From Chryseobacterium gregarium DSM 19109 (lineage in GTDB: Bacteria; Bacteroidota; Bacteroidia; Flavobacteriales; Weeksellaceae): 64,000 nucleotides of DNA. The position numbers and the translations under genes are program-made. The stretch spans positions 55,067-119,066 of the forward strand of contig NZ_AUMU01000015.1 of the NCBI RefSeq assembly GCF_000430845.1. Reading direction: 5' to 3'. The notes beneath the pieces are model-generated. The model had not been told where the DNA came from and did not search any database. It worked only from the letters and a program-made list of their open reading frames with translations. Each line of letters opens with the position of its first letter. The stretch's first letter is position 1. This document shows, one piece after another, positions 18,682 through 27,750 of the stretch.

Positions 18682-19281
18682 CTATATTTTTGGATTTTAA
18701 TTAACACTATAATCATCAAACATCTTACCAATTTCCGGCAGTATAGCCTGATTTCACAATAAAGGTAATAAATCTATTTATACAAATATAACATTATGTT
18801 AACATTTGAGTAATATTAATATCAAATTCCGTGCAACTTTTCAATAGATACGGATTTTTTTTGAATTTTAAAATGATTAAAAACTCACCACATAAAGAAA
18901 AACAGATAAATCATATAAAAAAATGCCTGTATATAAAGATTTTTATATTATTTAGGATGTAAGTAAATGTTTAGGAATTCTCTAATAAAAATTAGATATC
19001 AGTAATTATGAAATGATCCGAAGAAATAAACCCAAACTATATGAGCCTGCTTAAATTTATTCTTGAAAATTGATAAAAACTTTTAAAACTTGATTTTTAA
19101 ATCTATTTCCATTCTGTTTTTTTTAGATTCAGCAGATTTAATGCAGATAAAAATCTTTGGGACCACCCTAATCGGCAAGAAATTATTTTTTCAAAGTGAA
19201 TCTCTAATAATAGGTCTAATTGTATTGTTGTTTTATTTGCGGTTCTCCAGATTACCAGAGATGGAAAATGGGCATGCCAAA
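18682..19281. other. gene-free AT-rich stretch with a dispersed repeat
   Basis: About 600 bases without a convincing gene. The part from about 19070 to 19200 resembles 61436-61556 (see findings). The remainder is very AT-rich and shows no structure I can name. Confidence 0.6.
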
Positions 19282-19333
19282 ACTTAAAAATAAAGAAAGC
19301 AGTTTGAATAAATTATCCAAACTACTTTCTTTA
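19282..19333 (-). terminator. terminator of the ABC transporter gene
   Basis: A 15-bp nearly perfect stem (about 19292-19306 with 19318-19333) followed on the minus strand by a T-rich tract. Confidence 0.8.
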
Positions 19334-19348
19334 TATATATTACTGATG

Positions 19349-21112
19349 TTAAGACTGTTTTTCCACTTCTTCCTCCAATTCCACTTCATGCCTCAGCTGG
19401 GCTTTGTAGAGGGTTGCGTAATAGCCGTTTTTATCCAACAGTTCCAGATGTTTTCCTTCTTCCACAATCTTGCCGTGCTCCATCACAATAATCTTATCCG
19501 CTTTTTCAATGGTTGAAAGACGGTGGGCAATAATAATCGATGTCCTGTTTTGGGTAATCTTTTCTGTGGCCCGCTGGATCAGCTTCTCACTTTCATGGTC
19601 AATAGAAGACGTAGCTTCATCCAGGATTAAAATCTTGGGATCGGATAAATAGGCTCTCAGGAAAGACAGCAATTGCCTCTGCCCTAGAGAAATGGACGAA
19701 CCTCTTTCGCTGACCACATAATCATAACCTCCCGGAAGGCTTTCAATAAAATCATCCACTTCAATTTCTTTTGCCCCGGCCTTTATATGCTCTAAAGTAA
19801 TGCTGTCATCTCCGAATGCAAGATTTTCAAAAATGCTCCCGTGAAACAGGAATACATCCTGAAGTACTACCCCGATATGGCTTCTCAGGCAATACAGTTC
19901 ATAATCTTTCAGGTCCACGTCATCAATCAGGATATTCCCTGAATTGATATCATAGAGCCTTGTGATCAGGCTGATGATGGTCGATTTCCCTGCCCCGGTG
20001 GCCCCTACGATGGCTACAGTCTCCCCCGGATTTACTTTGAAATCAATTCCTTTCAGCACTTCCTGTTTGTCATCATAGGCAAAATGCACTTTTTTAAATT
20101 CTATTTTCCCGTCAAAATGATCTTTCTGAACGGTCCCGGTATTCGGCATTGAATTTTCTTCATCCATCAGGCCCAATACCCGTTCCGCGCCAACAATTCC
20201 TCTCTGGATATTATTGAAACGGTCTGCAATCTGCCTCAAAGGACGGATCAGCATCGAAATATACTGGATAAATGCGATCACGACCCCCGCGCTGATAGTA
20301 ATATAACCGCCGTAAAAAAGGATAAATCCAATGAACAGGGAAGAAATCAGCTCCACCACCGGAAAGAACAGAGAAAAGATGAAAACCGTTTTCAGCAGTG
20401 CACCTTTGAGCGTAATATTGATCTCATCAAATTTTTTAAATTCTGATTCCTGCCTGTTGAATACCTGGATAATCGGCATTCCCGCCAGCCTTTCCTGTAC
20501 GAATGAGTTCTGGTTGGACGTCCAGGTCCGTTCATCCCCGAAAGCTTTTTTCAGCCTTTTCTGGAAGAATCTTGTGATCAGGACCATTAATGGCAAAATA
20601 GCGAGCGTAATATAGCTTAAGTGCACATTCGTATTGAACATCATCACCAGTACGAAAGCAATTCTGAGCACATCCCCGAATACCATCAGGAAGCCGTCTG
20701 TATAGACGGTCGCAATAGTTTCCACATCCCCGACGGCCCGCGTAACCAGCTGCCCGATCGGCGTCTTATCAAAGAATGAAGTTTTAAAGTAGATCAGTTT
20801 ATTGTAAAGGCGCTGCCTGATATCCCTGATTACGTTCTGTGAAATATAATTGGAAAAATAAACCAGGAAGAAGTTTAAAACCGTTTCGGCAAACACCAGC
20901 CCCACCAGGATGTAGATGTGCTTCATCATTAGCGCCTTGTCCTGAAGCTTGGTGATATCGTTATCCACCACTTCCATGGTAAGGTACGGCCTGTAGGTAG
21001 AAACCATAGCGAGTATAATGGAGATAATCAGCGTAAGGATGAACCACGACCGGAATTTCATTCCGATAAAGAACAGCCTTTTCACAATTCCCCAGGTATC
21101 TTGTTGTTTCAT
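19349..21112 (-). CDS. ABC exporter, fused permease and ATPase (MdlB-like)
   Basis: A 587-residue half-transporter: six membrane helices in the first 320 residues and a nucleotide-binding domain after that. Walker A is GATGAGKST, the signature is SLGQRQ, Walker B is ILILDEATSS, and the switch His is in IIAHRLST. The start is set at MKQQDTWG (21112); the upstream ATG would add 22 hydrophobic, unlikely residues. Halves of this type form homodimers or pairs that export lipids or drugs. It is the last gene of an apparent truA operon. Confidence 0.93.
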   Translation of the reverse strand: MKQQDTWGIVKRLFFIGMKFRSWFILTLIISIILAMVSTYRPYLTMEVVDNDITKLQDKALMMKHIYILVGLVFAETVLNFFLVYFSNYISQNVIRDIRQRLYNKLIYFKTSFFDKTPIGQLVTRAVGDVETIATVYTDGFLMVFGDVLRIAFVLVMMFNTNVHLSYITLAILPLMVLITRFFQKRLKKAFGDERTWTSNQNSFVQERLAGMPIIQVFNRQESEFKKFDEINITLKGALLKTVFIFSLFFPVVELISSLFIGFILFYGGYITISAGVVIAFIQYISMLIRPLRQIADRFNNIQRGIVGAERVLGLMDEENSMPNTGTVQKDHFDGKIEFKKVHFAYDDKQEVLKGIDFKVNPGETVAIVGATGAGKSTIISLITRLYDINSGNILIDDVDLKDYELYCLRSHIGVVLQDVFLFHGSIFENLAFGDDSITLEHIKAGAKEIEVDDFIESLPGGYDYVVSERGSSISLGQRQLLSFLRAYLSDPKILILDEATSSIDHESEKLIQRATEKITQNRTSIIIAHRLSTIEKADKIIVMEHGKIVEEGKHLELLDKNGYYATLYKAQLRHEVELEEEVEKQS

Positions 21113-21243
21113 TATATGAATTGAAGAAAGAATTAAAATAAAATTGCCCTGCAAAAATAAGACTTTCTGATTGTACAAGCTTTACAACTTCATAAAATAG
21201 TCATGAAAATTAGAGATCACCATGATTTATGGTATGAATAAAT

Positions 21244-21579
21244 TTACATTTCAGGATCCCTGCCTATTTTTTCAATTTCCAATGAAGGCCTTTTGATTTC
21301 TTTTTTAAATTTATTTTCTAAAATTTTATAGACGCCGTAAACCGCCCCGATGGCCAGCAACCAGCTTATTATATTTACTAATGAAAAGCCGGTGTAACTG
21401 TTTTCGGAATAGGTATTGGTAAGACCCTGATAGATCCCGTAACAGAAAAGAAACATTATCTGAAACCCCAGATAAATGGCGATTGCCAGAAGCCCGAAAT
21501 GCCATTTGGTTTTTCCGAACCTTTCAGCCAAGCCTGCATAATATCGGTAAGCTCCGATTAATATAAAAATTGACATCAT
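21244..21579 (-). CDS. small membrane protein of unknown function
   Basis: A 111-residue protein with three hydrophobic segments (MMSIFILIGAYRYYAGLA, HFGLLAIAIYLGFQIMFLF, SLVNIISWLLAIGAVYGVY) and a basic cytosolic tail. It starts 14 bases after truA and is probably cotranscribed with it. I do not recognise the family. Confidence 0.8.
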   Translation of the reverse strand: MMSIFILIGAYRYYAGLAERFGKTKWHFGLLAIAIYLGFQIMFLFCYGIYQGLTNTYSENSYTGFSLVNIISWLLAIGAVYGVYKILENKFKKEIKRPSLEIEKIGRDPEM

Positions 21580-21593
21580 AAGTTATTGTTTTA

Positions 21594-22337
21594 TCAGTTA
21601 TTAAAGTCATATCCCACATCCACCAGGTACAGTCCATGTGCCGGTGCGGAAGTTCCTGCGGAATTACGGTGCTTATCCTCAATAACTTTCCGTAAATCGT
21701 CAGGTTGTATTTTCCCTAAGCCGATTTCCACCATAGTTCCGACAATGGCTCTTACCATATTCCGTAAAAAACGGTTGGCCGAAACGGTGAATTTCAGCTC
21801 GCTCCCATGCTGTTCCCATTCGGCTTTATAGATGGCGCAGATATTGGTCTTATTATCAGTTTTGAGCTTGGCAAAGCTTGTAAAATCCTTATATTCGAAT
21901 AAAATCTTACAGGCTTCATTCATTTTATCCAGATCAAGCCCTCTTTTCCAGTGCTGCCAGGCAGATTCCTGTGTAAACGGGTTCTTATCCAGTGAAATGT
22001 AATATTCATAGGTTCTGTAAGTGGCATCAAAACGGGCATGGAAATCATCTTTTACCTTAAAAACCCTCTTCACCGAAATATCAGGCGGAAGAAAGCTATT
22101 TAGTTTTCGGGAAAGGTCATTATCAGGTGGTTTTTCCGTATCAAAATGGGCGAACATTTTTTTCGCATGCACACCGGTGTCTGTTCTTCCGGCTCCTGTG
22201 GTCTTAATTCCTTCCCTAAGGATGGTGGAAAGTGCTTTCTCCAGTTCTTCCTGTACGGAAACCGCATCCGGCTGAACCTGATAGCCGAAATAATTTTTCC
22301 CATTGTAGGAAAATTCAATACAATATCTCAATGCCAT
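21594..22337 (-). CDS. truA: tRNA pseudouridine synthase A
   Basis: A 247-residue enzyme that makes pseudouridine at positions 38-40 of the tRNA anticodon arm. The catalytic Asp lies in GRTDTGVHA, and the C-terminal signatures NRFLRNMVRAIVGTM and GLYLVDVGYDF are present. Start MALRYCIEF at 22337 is preferred; an in-frame ATG eight codons upstream adds unlikely residues. It is divergent from lpxK. Confidence 0.96.
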   Translation of the reverse strand: MALRYCIEFSYNGKNYFGYQVQPDAVSVQEELEKALSTILREGIKTTGAGRTDTGVHAKKMFAHFDTEKPPDNDLSRKLNSFLPPDISVKRVFKVKDDFHARFDATYRTYEYYISLDKNPFTQESAWQHWKRGLDLDKMNEACKILFEYKDFTSFAKLKTDNKTNICAIYKAEWEQHGSELKFTVSANRFLRNMVRAIVGTMVEIGLGKIQPDDLRKVIEDKHRNSAGTSAPAHGLYLVDVGYDFNN

Positions 22338-22443
22338 ATAATAAGGCACAAAAATATCCAATTAATCATCATCATGCATATTATTTTTTAAATAATTATA
22401 TAAAATCATCTACCATAACCAGCCAAATCCCTGTTAAAATTCT

Positions 22444-22451
22444 TATTTTTG
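22444..22451 (+). promoter_or_regulatory. -7 element TATTTTTG, just before lpxK
   Basis: Consensus TAnnTTTG, six bases before the start codon at 22458, which would place the transcript start at or within a few bases of the ATG. Confidence 0.5.
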
Positions 22452-22457
22452 TAAGGT

Positions 22458-23483
22458 ATGAAAAGATGGTATCTCTATCCTTTTTCTTTGGGCTATCACA
22501 TGGTAACGGGCATCCGGAACACCCTGTATGACCTGAGGATTTTTAAATCAACATCATTTAAAACCCCGATCATCTGCGTCGGGAACCTTTCCGTAGGCGG
22601 AAGCGGGAAATCGCCGATGGTGATGTACCTTGCCCAGTTTTTAGCCAAACGTTACAGAACAGGAGTACTTTCCAGAGGATACGGGAGGCTGACCAAAGGC
22701 TATTCGGTTACCAATTATGAAAGCAACTATAAAACCGTGGGCGACGAAGCCATGCAGCTTTTTGAACGTTTTAAAAACCGTTTCGTCATTGCCGTCTCGG
22801 AAGAAAGGGTACCGGGAGCCAAAAAAGTAATTGAAGAAATGGATCTTGATGTATTGGTACTGGATGATGCCATGCAGCACAGGGCTATCAGTCCGGGATT
22901 CAATATCATGATGACGGATTTTAATGACCCTTATTTCAGAGACCACCTTCTGCCTGCCGGCGACCTCAGGGAATCAAGGGGCGGTGTAAAGCGGGCGAAT
23001 ATTATCATGGTCAGCAAATGTCCTGATGAACTGACGGAGGAAACTAAGCAGTACTATATTTCGAGAATCCGGCCGGACCGTACCCAAAAAGTATTCTTCT
23101 CCTCCATCGGCTACGACGAGAATGTTTACGGAAGAGAGAAAATGCTTCCCGACAACAACCTGAACTACTATGACATCCTTTTAATTACAGGCATTGCCAA
23201 TCCGAAACCCCTGCTTACCCATCTTGCCAAGTTTTCACAAAGGGTAAAGCATTTGAAATTCAGGGACCATCACAATTTTTCCGATGCAGACATTAAGGAG
23301 ATTATTGCGGAATATAAAAAGCTAGGGGAGTATAAATTAATCTTGACGACCGAAAAAGACTATGTCCGTTTGAAAAGTTTTGATTACCTCAGGGATCTGG
23401 TTTATTACTGGCCGATCAATGTGATTATTGATAAAAAAGAAGAATTCAACCAAATCATCCTGGATTATGTTAGAAAAAATTAA
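22458..23483 (+). CDS. lpxK: tetraacyldisaccharide 4'-kinase
   Basis: A 341-residue membrane-associated kinase that phosphorylates the 4' position of the lipid A disaccharide. The P-loop GNLSVGGSGKSP lies at about residue 42, followed by VLSRGYGR and VLDDAMQHR (the QHR motif of LpxK). A TlpA-like lipoprotein and the purine nucleoside phosphorylase gene follow; its stop overlaps the latter start by 17 bases, so both are one transcript. Confidence 0.96.
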   Translation: MKRWYLYPFSLGYHMVTGIRNTLYDLRIFKSTSFKTPIICVGNLSVGGSGKSPMVMYLAQFLAKRYRTGVLSRGYGRLTKGYSVTNYESNYKTVGDEAMQLFERFKNRFVIAVSEERVPGAKKVIEEMDLDVLVLDDAMQHRAISPGFNIMMTDFNDPYFRDHLLPAGDLRESRGGVKRANIIMVSKCPDELTEETKQYYISRIRPDRTQKVFFSSIGYDENVYGREKMLPDNNLNYYDILLITGIANPKPLLTHLAKFSQRVKHLKFRDHHNFSDADIKEIIAEYKKLGEYKLILTTEKDYVRLKSFDYLRDLVYYWPINVIIDKKEEFNQIILDYVRKN

Positions 23484-24291
23484 GCAGACCGCAAATTTTA
23501 TTGAAAACATCATTAAGGACAGCCCTGATTTTGCCATTGTTTTAGGTTCCGGGCTCGGAAAGCTGCAGGATGAGGTGGAAGCCATCCATATCCTGGAATA
23601 CGGAGATATTCCTAACTTCCCGCAGACCACCGTTGCCGGCCATAGCGGAAAACTGATCTACGGAATACTGGAAGGCAAAAAAGTGCTGATGATGAGCGGC
23701 CGTTTTCATTACTATGAAGGCCATTCGATGGAAACCGTTGTGTTCCCGATCAGGGTTTTTCATTTGCTGGGCATTAAAAACTTGATTCTTTCCAACGCTT
23801 CAGGCGGGGTAAATCCAAATTACCATATTGCTGATATTGCGATTGTGAAGGACCACATCAACATGATGCCAGAACATCCGCTCCGGGGCAGGAACATTGA
23901 TGCTTTTGGTCCGCGTTTTGTCGATATGAGCGAGCCTTACAACAGAAACATGATTTCGGTAGCGGAACAGGTGGCTGCTGAAAAAAATGTTAAAACCCAT
24001 CAGGGTATTTATGTGGCCTTACAGGGCCCGACTTTTGAAACCCCTGCAGAATATGGAATGATCAAAGCCATCGGCGGAGATATGGTCGGGATGAGCACGG
24101 TTCCTGAAGTGATCGTTGCCAGACACATGAAAATGGATGTCTTCTGTATTTCAGTAATTACCGATCTGGGCGGGCCGGATATTGCATTTTCCGTTTCCCA
24201 TGAAGAAGTACTGAATGCCGCCAATAAAGCCATGCCTGATGTAATTGCTTTGGTGAAAGGCATGGTAAAAAGATATCAGCCTCTTTCATAG
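23467..24291 (+). CDS. punA: purine-nucleoside phosphorylase
   Basis: A 274-residue trimeric-type PNP, which splits purine nucleosides with phosphate. Motifs: GSGLGKLQDEV (phosphate), GRFHYYEGH, SNASGGVNPNY, ALQGPTFETPAEY, and STVPEVIVARHM. The start MLEKIKQ (23467) overlaps the lpxK stop; a longer frame would overlap by 56 bases. It forms an operon with lpxK, a pairing often seen in Bacteroidetes. Confidence 0.95.
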   Translation: MLEKIKQTANFIENIIKDSPDFAIVLGSGLGKLQDEVEAIHILEYGDIPNFPQTTVAGHSGKLIYGILEGKKVLMMSGRFHYYEGHSMETVVFPIRVFHLLGIKNLILSNASGGVNPNYHIADIAIVKDHINMMPEHPLRGRNIDAFGPRFVDMSEPYNRNMISVAEQVAAEKNVKTHQGIYVALQGPTFETPAEYGMIKAIGGDMVGMSTVPEVIVARHMKMDVFCISVITDLGGPDIAFSVSHEEVLNAANKAMPDVIALVKGMVKRYQPLS

Positions 24292-24356
24292 AAATCTTCA
24301 ATCCCTTCAATTTTAATTAATTCATCCGAAATCATTTCCAATTACATTCCATTGTT

Positions 24357-24364
24357 TAGATTTG
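24357..24364 (+). promoter_or_regulatory. -7 element TAGATTTG
   Basis: Consensus Bacteroidetes -7 box five bases before the ATG at 24370. Confidence 0.5.
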
Positions 24365-24369
24365 CATAA

Positions 24370-24897
24370 ATGAAACTGAATATGAAAAAGTTATTGTTAT
24401 TTTTAATGATGGGGATTTTCGGACTGAGCTGCTCACAGCAGACCCCAAAAGTTCTAAAGACAGGTTTTTCCAAAGAAGCCCTAAACCAAAAGCTGGAAGA
24501 TGAAGAAGGAAAAAGCATATCCATCCAGCAGATTCTGGACCAGCATAAAGGAAAAGTAGTCGTCATTGATTTTTGGGCCGGCTGGTGCAGAGACTGTCTT
24601 AAAGCCCTTCCGAAAGCCAAGGAACTGGAAGAACATAATAAGAATGTCGATTTTATATTCCTATCCCTGGACCGTTCAAAAGAAGGTTTTGAGAGAAGCA
24701 TGGACCGGTTTGAAATGAAGGATAAAGAAAATTACTGGTTTGCCACAGGCTGGGAAAATGATTTCAATAAATATGTAGACCTGAACTGGATCCCTAGATA
24801 TATGGTCATCGATCAGAAATCCGCTATTGCCAAATACTACGCCATTTCGCCGGAAGACCCGGAAATTCAAAATACAATTGATCAGCTTTTGAAATAG
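24370..24897 (+). CDS. TlpA-like thioredoxin-fold lipoprotein
   Basis: A 175-residue thiol-disulphide protein of the envelope. The lipobox is FGLSC (Cys21); the thioredoxin fold follows with the active site WCRDC (Cys73, Cys76), a cis-Pro in WIPRYMVID, and the FLSLDRSKEGFE stretch. The Arg-Asp between the two Cys is unusual for TlpA, which often has xP or PP, and may set its redox potential. A second ATG at 24382 could be the start if the -7 box is as drawn. Confidence 0.85.
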   Translation: MKLNMKKLLLFLMMGIFGLSCSQQTPKVLKTGFSKEALNQKLEDEEGKSISIQQILDQHKGKVVVIDFWAGWCRDCLKALPKAKELEEHNKNVDFIFLSLDRSKEGFERSMDRFEMKDKENYWFATGWENDFNKYVDLNWIPRYMVIDQKSAIAKYYAISPEDPEIQNTIDQLLK

Positions 24898-24999
24898 CAA
24901 ATAATTAACGACTTAAGAAATGAATGCATACGTTCGGAATTTCCAGGTCTTGAATTTCTGTTTCTTTTGTTTCCAGACAAAATAAAATTTAGGAATCCA

Positions 25000-25007
25000 T
25001 ATCTTTG
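25000..25007 (+). promoter_or_regulatory. -7 element TATCTTTG before dinB
   Basis: Consensus -7 box four bases before the preferred dinB start at 25012. Confidence 0.5.
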
Positions 25008-25011
25008 CGAT

Positions 25012-26106
25012 ATGGATTCTCCTTTTCCGGTACGCAAAATTATTCATGTCGATATGGATGCATTTTATGCTTCCGTAGAGCAGCATGACGATCCTTCATT
25101 AAAGGGAAAAGCAATTGCCGTAGGCGGGCAGCACCGTGGCGTGGTAGCTGCAGCCAGCTATGAAGCCAGGAAATTCGGTGTCCGTTCTGCCATGCCCAGC
25201 AAAACTGCGAAACAAAAATGTCCGGACCTGATTTTCGTATCTCCCCGCTTTCCTCGGTACAAAGAAATCTCCAGGCAGATCCGTGAAATATTTTATGAAT
25301 ACACTGATCTGGTGGAGCCGCTGTCTTTGGATGAAGCCTACCTTGACGTTACCGAAAATAAAAAAGGAATAGAATCCGCCAACCAGATTGCAAGGGAAAT
25401 CCGCCAGAAGATTTTCGAACAGACCGGATTAACGGCTTCGGCAGGTATTTCCGTCAATAAGTTTTTAGCCAAAGTCGCTTCAGACATCAATAAGCCTAAC
25501 GGGCAGAAAACCATTCATCCCGATAAACTGGAAGGCTTTCTGGAAGAACTGCCTGTTGAAAAATTTTACGGCGTGGGAAAGGTGACTGCCAATAAAATGT
25601 TCAGCTTAGGGATTTATAAAGGAAAAGACCTGAAGAAAAGATCGGTTGAAGACCTTACAAGAATATTCGGAAAATCGGGAGCCTACTACTATAATGTAGT
25701 CCGCGGGATCCATACTTCCGAAGTGAAACCTCATCGCATCCAGAAGAGCGTAGCGGTGGAACGCACCTTTCTGGAAGATCTTTTTGACGAGCAGCAGATC
25801 AATGAAAAACTCCAAAGTTTAAGTGAAGAACTGCATACCCGCCTGCAGAAAAACAATATTCAGGGAAGGTCGTTAACGTTAAAAATCAAATACAAAGACT
25901 TTTCACTTTTTACCAGAAGCATCACCAGAGAAACCTATTTCTCTTTACCGGAACACTACTTCAATACCGGAAAAAAACTGTGGGAGCTCCGCCCTTTTGA
26001 TAAACCTGTCCGCCTGTTGGGATTATCCCTCTCCCATCTTAATACAGAGGAAAAAAAACTGGTTTCCGTCCAGCTAAAAATCCCGTTTTCCGAGTTTGAG
26101 GATTGA
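25012..26106 (+). CDS. dinB: DNA polymerase IV
   Basis: A 364-residue Y-family translesion polymerase. The palm motif VDMDAFYASVEQ begins at about residue 12, YEARKFGVRSAMPSKTA follows, and the second metal site is in LSLDEAYLD. The helix-hairpin-helix and little-finger regions complete the normal length. I start at the ATG at 25012; the longer frame would begin upstream of the -7 element. The gene stands alone. Confidence 0.95.
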   Translation: MDSPFPVRKIIHVDMDAFYASVEQHDDPSLKGKAIAVGGQHRGVVAAASYEARKFGVRSAMPSKTAKQKCPDLIFVSPRFPRYKEISRQIREIFYEYTDLVEPLSLDEAYLDVTENKKGIESANQIAREIRQKIFEQTGLTASAGISVNKFLAKVASDINKPNGQKTIHPDKLEGFLEELPVEKFYGVGKVTANKMFSLGIYKGKDLKKRSVEDLTRIFGKSGAYYYNVVRGIHTSEVKPHRIQKSVAVERTFLEDLFDEQQINEKLQSLSEELHTRLQKNNIQGRSLTLKIKYKDFSLFTRSITRETYFSLPEHYFNTGKKLWELRPFDKPVRLLGLSLSHLNTEEKKLVSVQLKIPFSEFED

Positions 26107-26152
26107 TGGTCTGATTTTTTCACTATAGGGTAAGAACCAATTTTTACAATTT

Positions 26153-27625
26153 ATGAATGAAACGATGATCCAGTATTTCCACTGGTACATAGAAGAAGGC
26201 GGGACGCTGTGGAAACAGGCAGAAAAAGAAGCAGGTTATTTAGCAGAACTGGGAATTACGTCCGTATGGTTCCCGCCCGCTTATAAGGCGGCAGGCGGCA
26301 AACATTCTGTAGGTTATGATACTTATGACCTTTTTGACCTCGGAGAATTTGACCAGAAAGAAACCATAGCCACAAAATACGGAACCAAGGAAGATTATCT
26401 CAATGCCATTAAAGCGCTTAAAGACCGTGATATCAAGGTGATCGTAGATATTGTCCTTAACCACAAAGGAGGCGGTGATGAACTGGAGACATTCAAAGTC
26501 GTAAAAGTAGATGAAGAAGACCGTGATAAAATCATCTCTGATGAATTTGATATCCAGTCGTATACAAAGTTTAATTTTCCGGGAAGGAATAAAAAATATT
26601 CAGATTTTGAGTGGAATTTTACCTGTTTCAGCGGTGTGGATTATGCCGAAGGCATGGATACCCATATTTATAAAATCAAATCTGAATACGGTGACGGCTG
26701 GGAAGAAATGATTGATGATGAAAAAGGGAATTATGATTACCTGATGTTCAATGATATCGAACACAGAAACCCCCATGTTCGCGAAGAGCTTAACCACTGG
26801 GCGAAATGGTATTTTGACCAGACTGATTTCGACGGTGTAAGGCTGGATGCCGTGAAGCACATTTCTTATGATTTTTATAAAGAATGGCTAACCCTGTTGC
26901 GCTCCAATGCCGGTAAAAATATTTTTGCCGTAGGGGAATACTGGGCTCCGGGACGCTTACCTCTGCTTCAGAAATACATTGACGTTACTGAAGGTTGTAT
27001 GAGTCTTTTTGATAGTTCCTTACATCATAATTTCCACAATGCATCGAATGAAGGAAATTCGTATGATATGAGAAGAATTTTTGATGAAACCCTGACGAAG
27101 CAGGATCCGATACATTCGGTAACACTGGTAGACAATCATGACACACAGCCCTTACAAGATCTGGAAGCTCCTGTGGAAACATGGTTCAAGCCATTGGCGT
27201 ATGCATTGATTTTATTGAGAAAGGACGGGTATCCGTGTGTATTTTATCCTGACCTGTACGGAGCCCATTATGTGGATAAAGACAGGGAAGGTAACGATCA
27301 GGAAATATTCCTGGATAAAGTGGACGGCATTGAAGAATTGCTGAAAGCCCGCAAGAATTACGCATATGGTGAACAAAAAGACTATTTTGAGGATGCCAAC
27401 TGTCTGGGCTGGGTCCGTGAAGGAGATGATGAACATTCCGGTTGCGCTGTAGTATTGAGCAACAAAGATGCCTATAAAAAGCCCATGGAAATGGGTGAAA
27501 AATATATCGGGAAAACTTTCTATGATATATTGGGAAGAACTGAAGATAAGGTATCCATCGATGAAAACGGTTGGGGAACCTTTCCCGTTCCGGCAGGAAA
27601 TGTAAGTGTGTGGATCGCTGAATAA
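26153..27625 (+). CDS. cytosolic alpha-amylase (GH13)
   Basis: A 490-residue glycoside hydrolase of family 13 without a signal peptide, so probably an intracellular amylase like E. coli AmyA. The four conserved regions are visible: VIVDIVLNH (I), DGVRLDAVKH with the nucleophile Asp (II), FAVGEYW with the acid Glu (III), and LVDNHDTQP (IV). The domain layout (long domain B, C-terminal strands ending in VWIAE) fits. It hydrolyses internal alpha-1,4 bonds of starch or glycogen-like chains. Confidence 0.94.
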   Translation: MNETMIQYFHWYIEEGGTLWKQAEKEAGYLAELGITSVWFPPAYKAAGGKHSVGYDTYDLFDLGEFDQKETIATKYGTKEDYLNAIKALKDRDIKVIVDIVLNHKGGGDELETFKVVKVDEEDRDKIISDEFDIQSYTKFNFPGRNKKYSDFEWNFTCFSGVDYAEGMDTHIYKIKSEYGDGWEEMIDDEKGNYDYLMFNDIEHRNPHVREELNHWAKWYFDQTDFDGVRLDAVKHISYDFYKEWLTLLRSNAGKNIFAVGEYWAPGRLPLLQKYIDVTEGCMSLFDSSLHHNFHNASNEGNSYDMRRIFDETLTKQDPIHSVTLVDNHDTQPLQDLEAPVETWFKPLAYALILLRKDGYPCVFYPDLYGAHYVDKDREGNDQEIFLDKVDGIEELLKARKNYAYGEQKDYFEDANCLGWVREGDDEHSGCAVVLSNKDAYKKPMEMGEKYIGKTFYDILGRTEDKVSIDENGWGTFPVPAGNVSVWIAE

Positions 27626-27650
27626 ATATTTACGAAATTATACCTGTAAT

Positions 27651-27705
27651 TTTGTCATTCTGCAGGAGCCTGATCATTAGATTTGGGTTTCCTCAGAGTG
27701 ACAAA
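27651..27705. repeat. inverted repeat between convergent genes
   Basis: TTTGTCATTCTG (27651-27662) pairs with CAGAGTGACAAA (27694-27705), one mismatch, with further pairing inside (AGGAGCC to GGTTTCCT). From memory this resembles a common flavobacterial intergenic repeat starting GTCATTCTG. It may also terminate the flanking transcripts. Confidence 0.6.
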
Positions 27706-27750
27706 TTTGTTTTATTCCTCTATCTATTTATTCCAATGGCTTATTTTAAA

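Noticed and set aside
19090..19287. 65-codon open frame
   Set aside because: Coincides with the dispersed noncoding repeat; no homologous frame at the other copy.
24967..25011. Longer N-terminus for DinB
   Set aside because: The extra codons cover the -7 element and are not part of the DinB fold.
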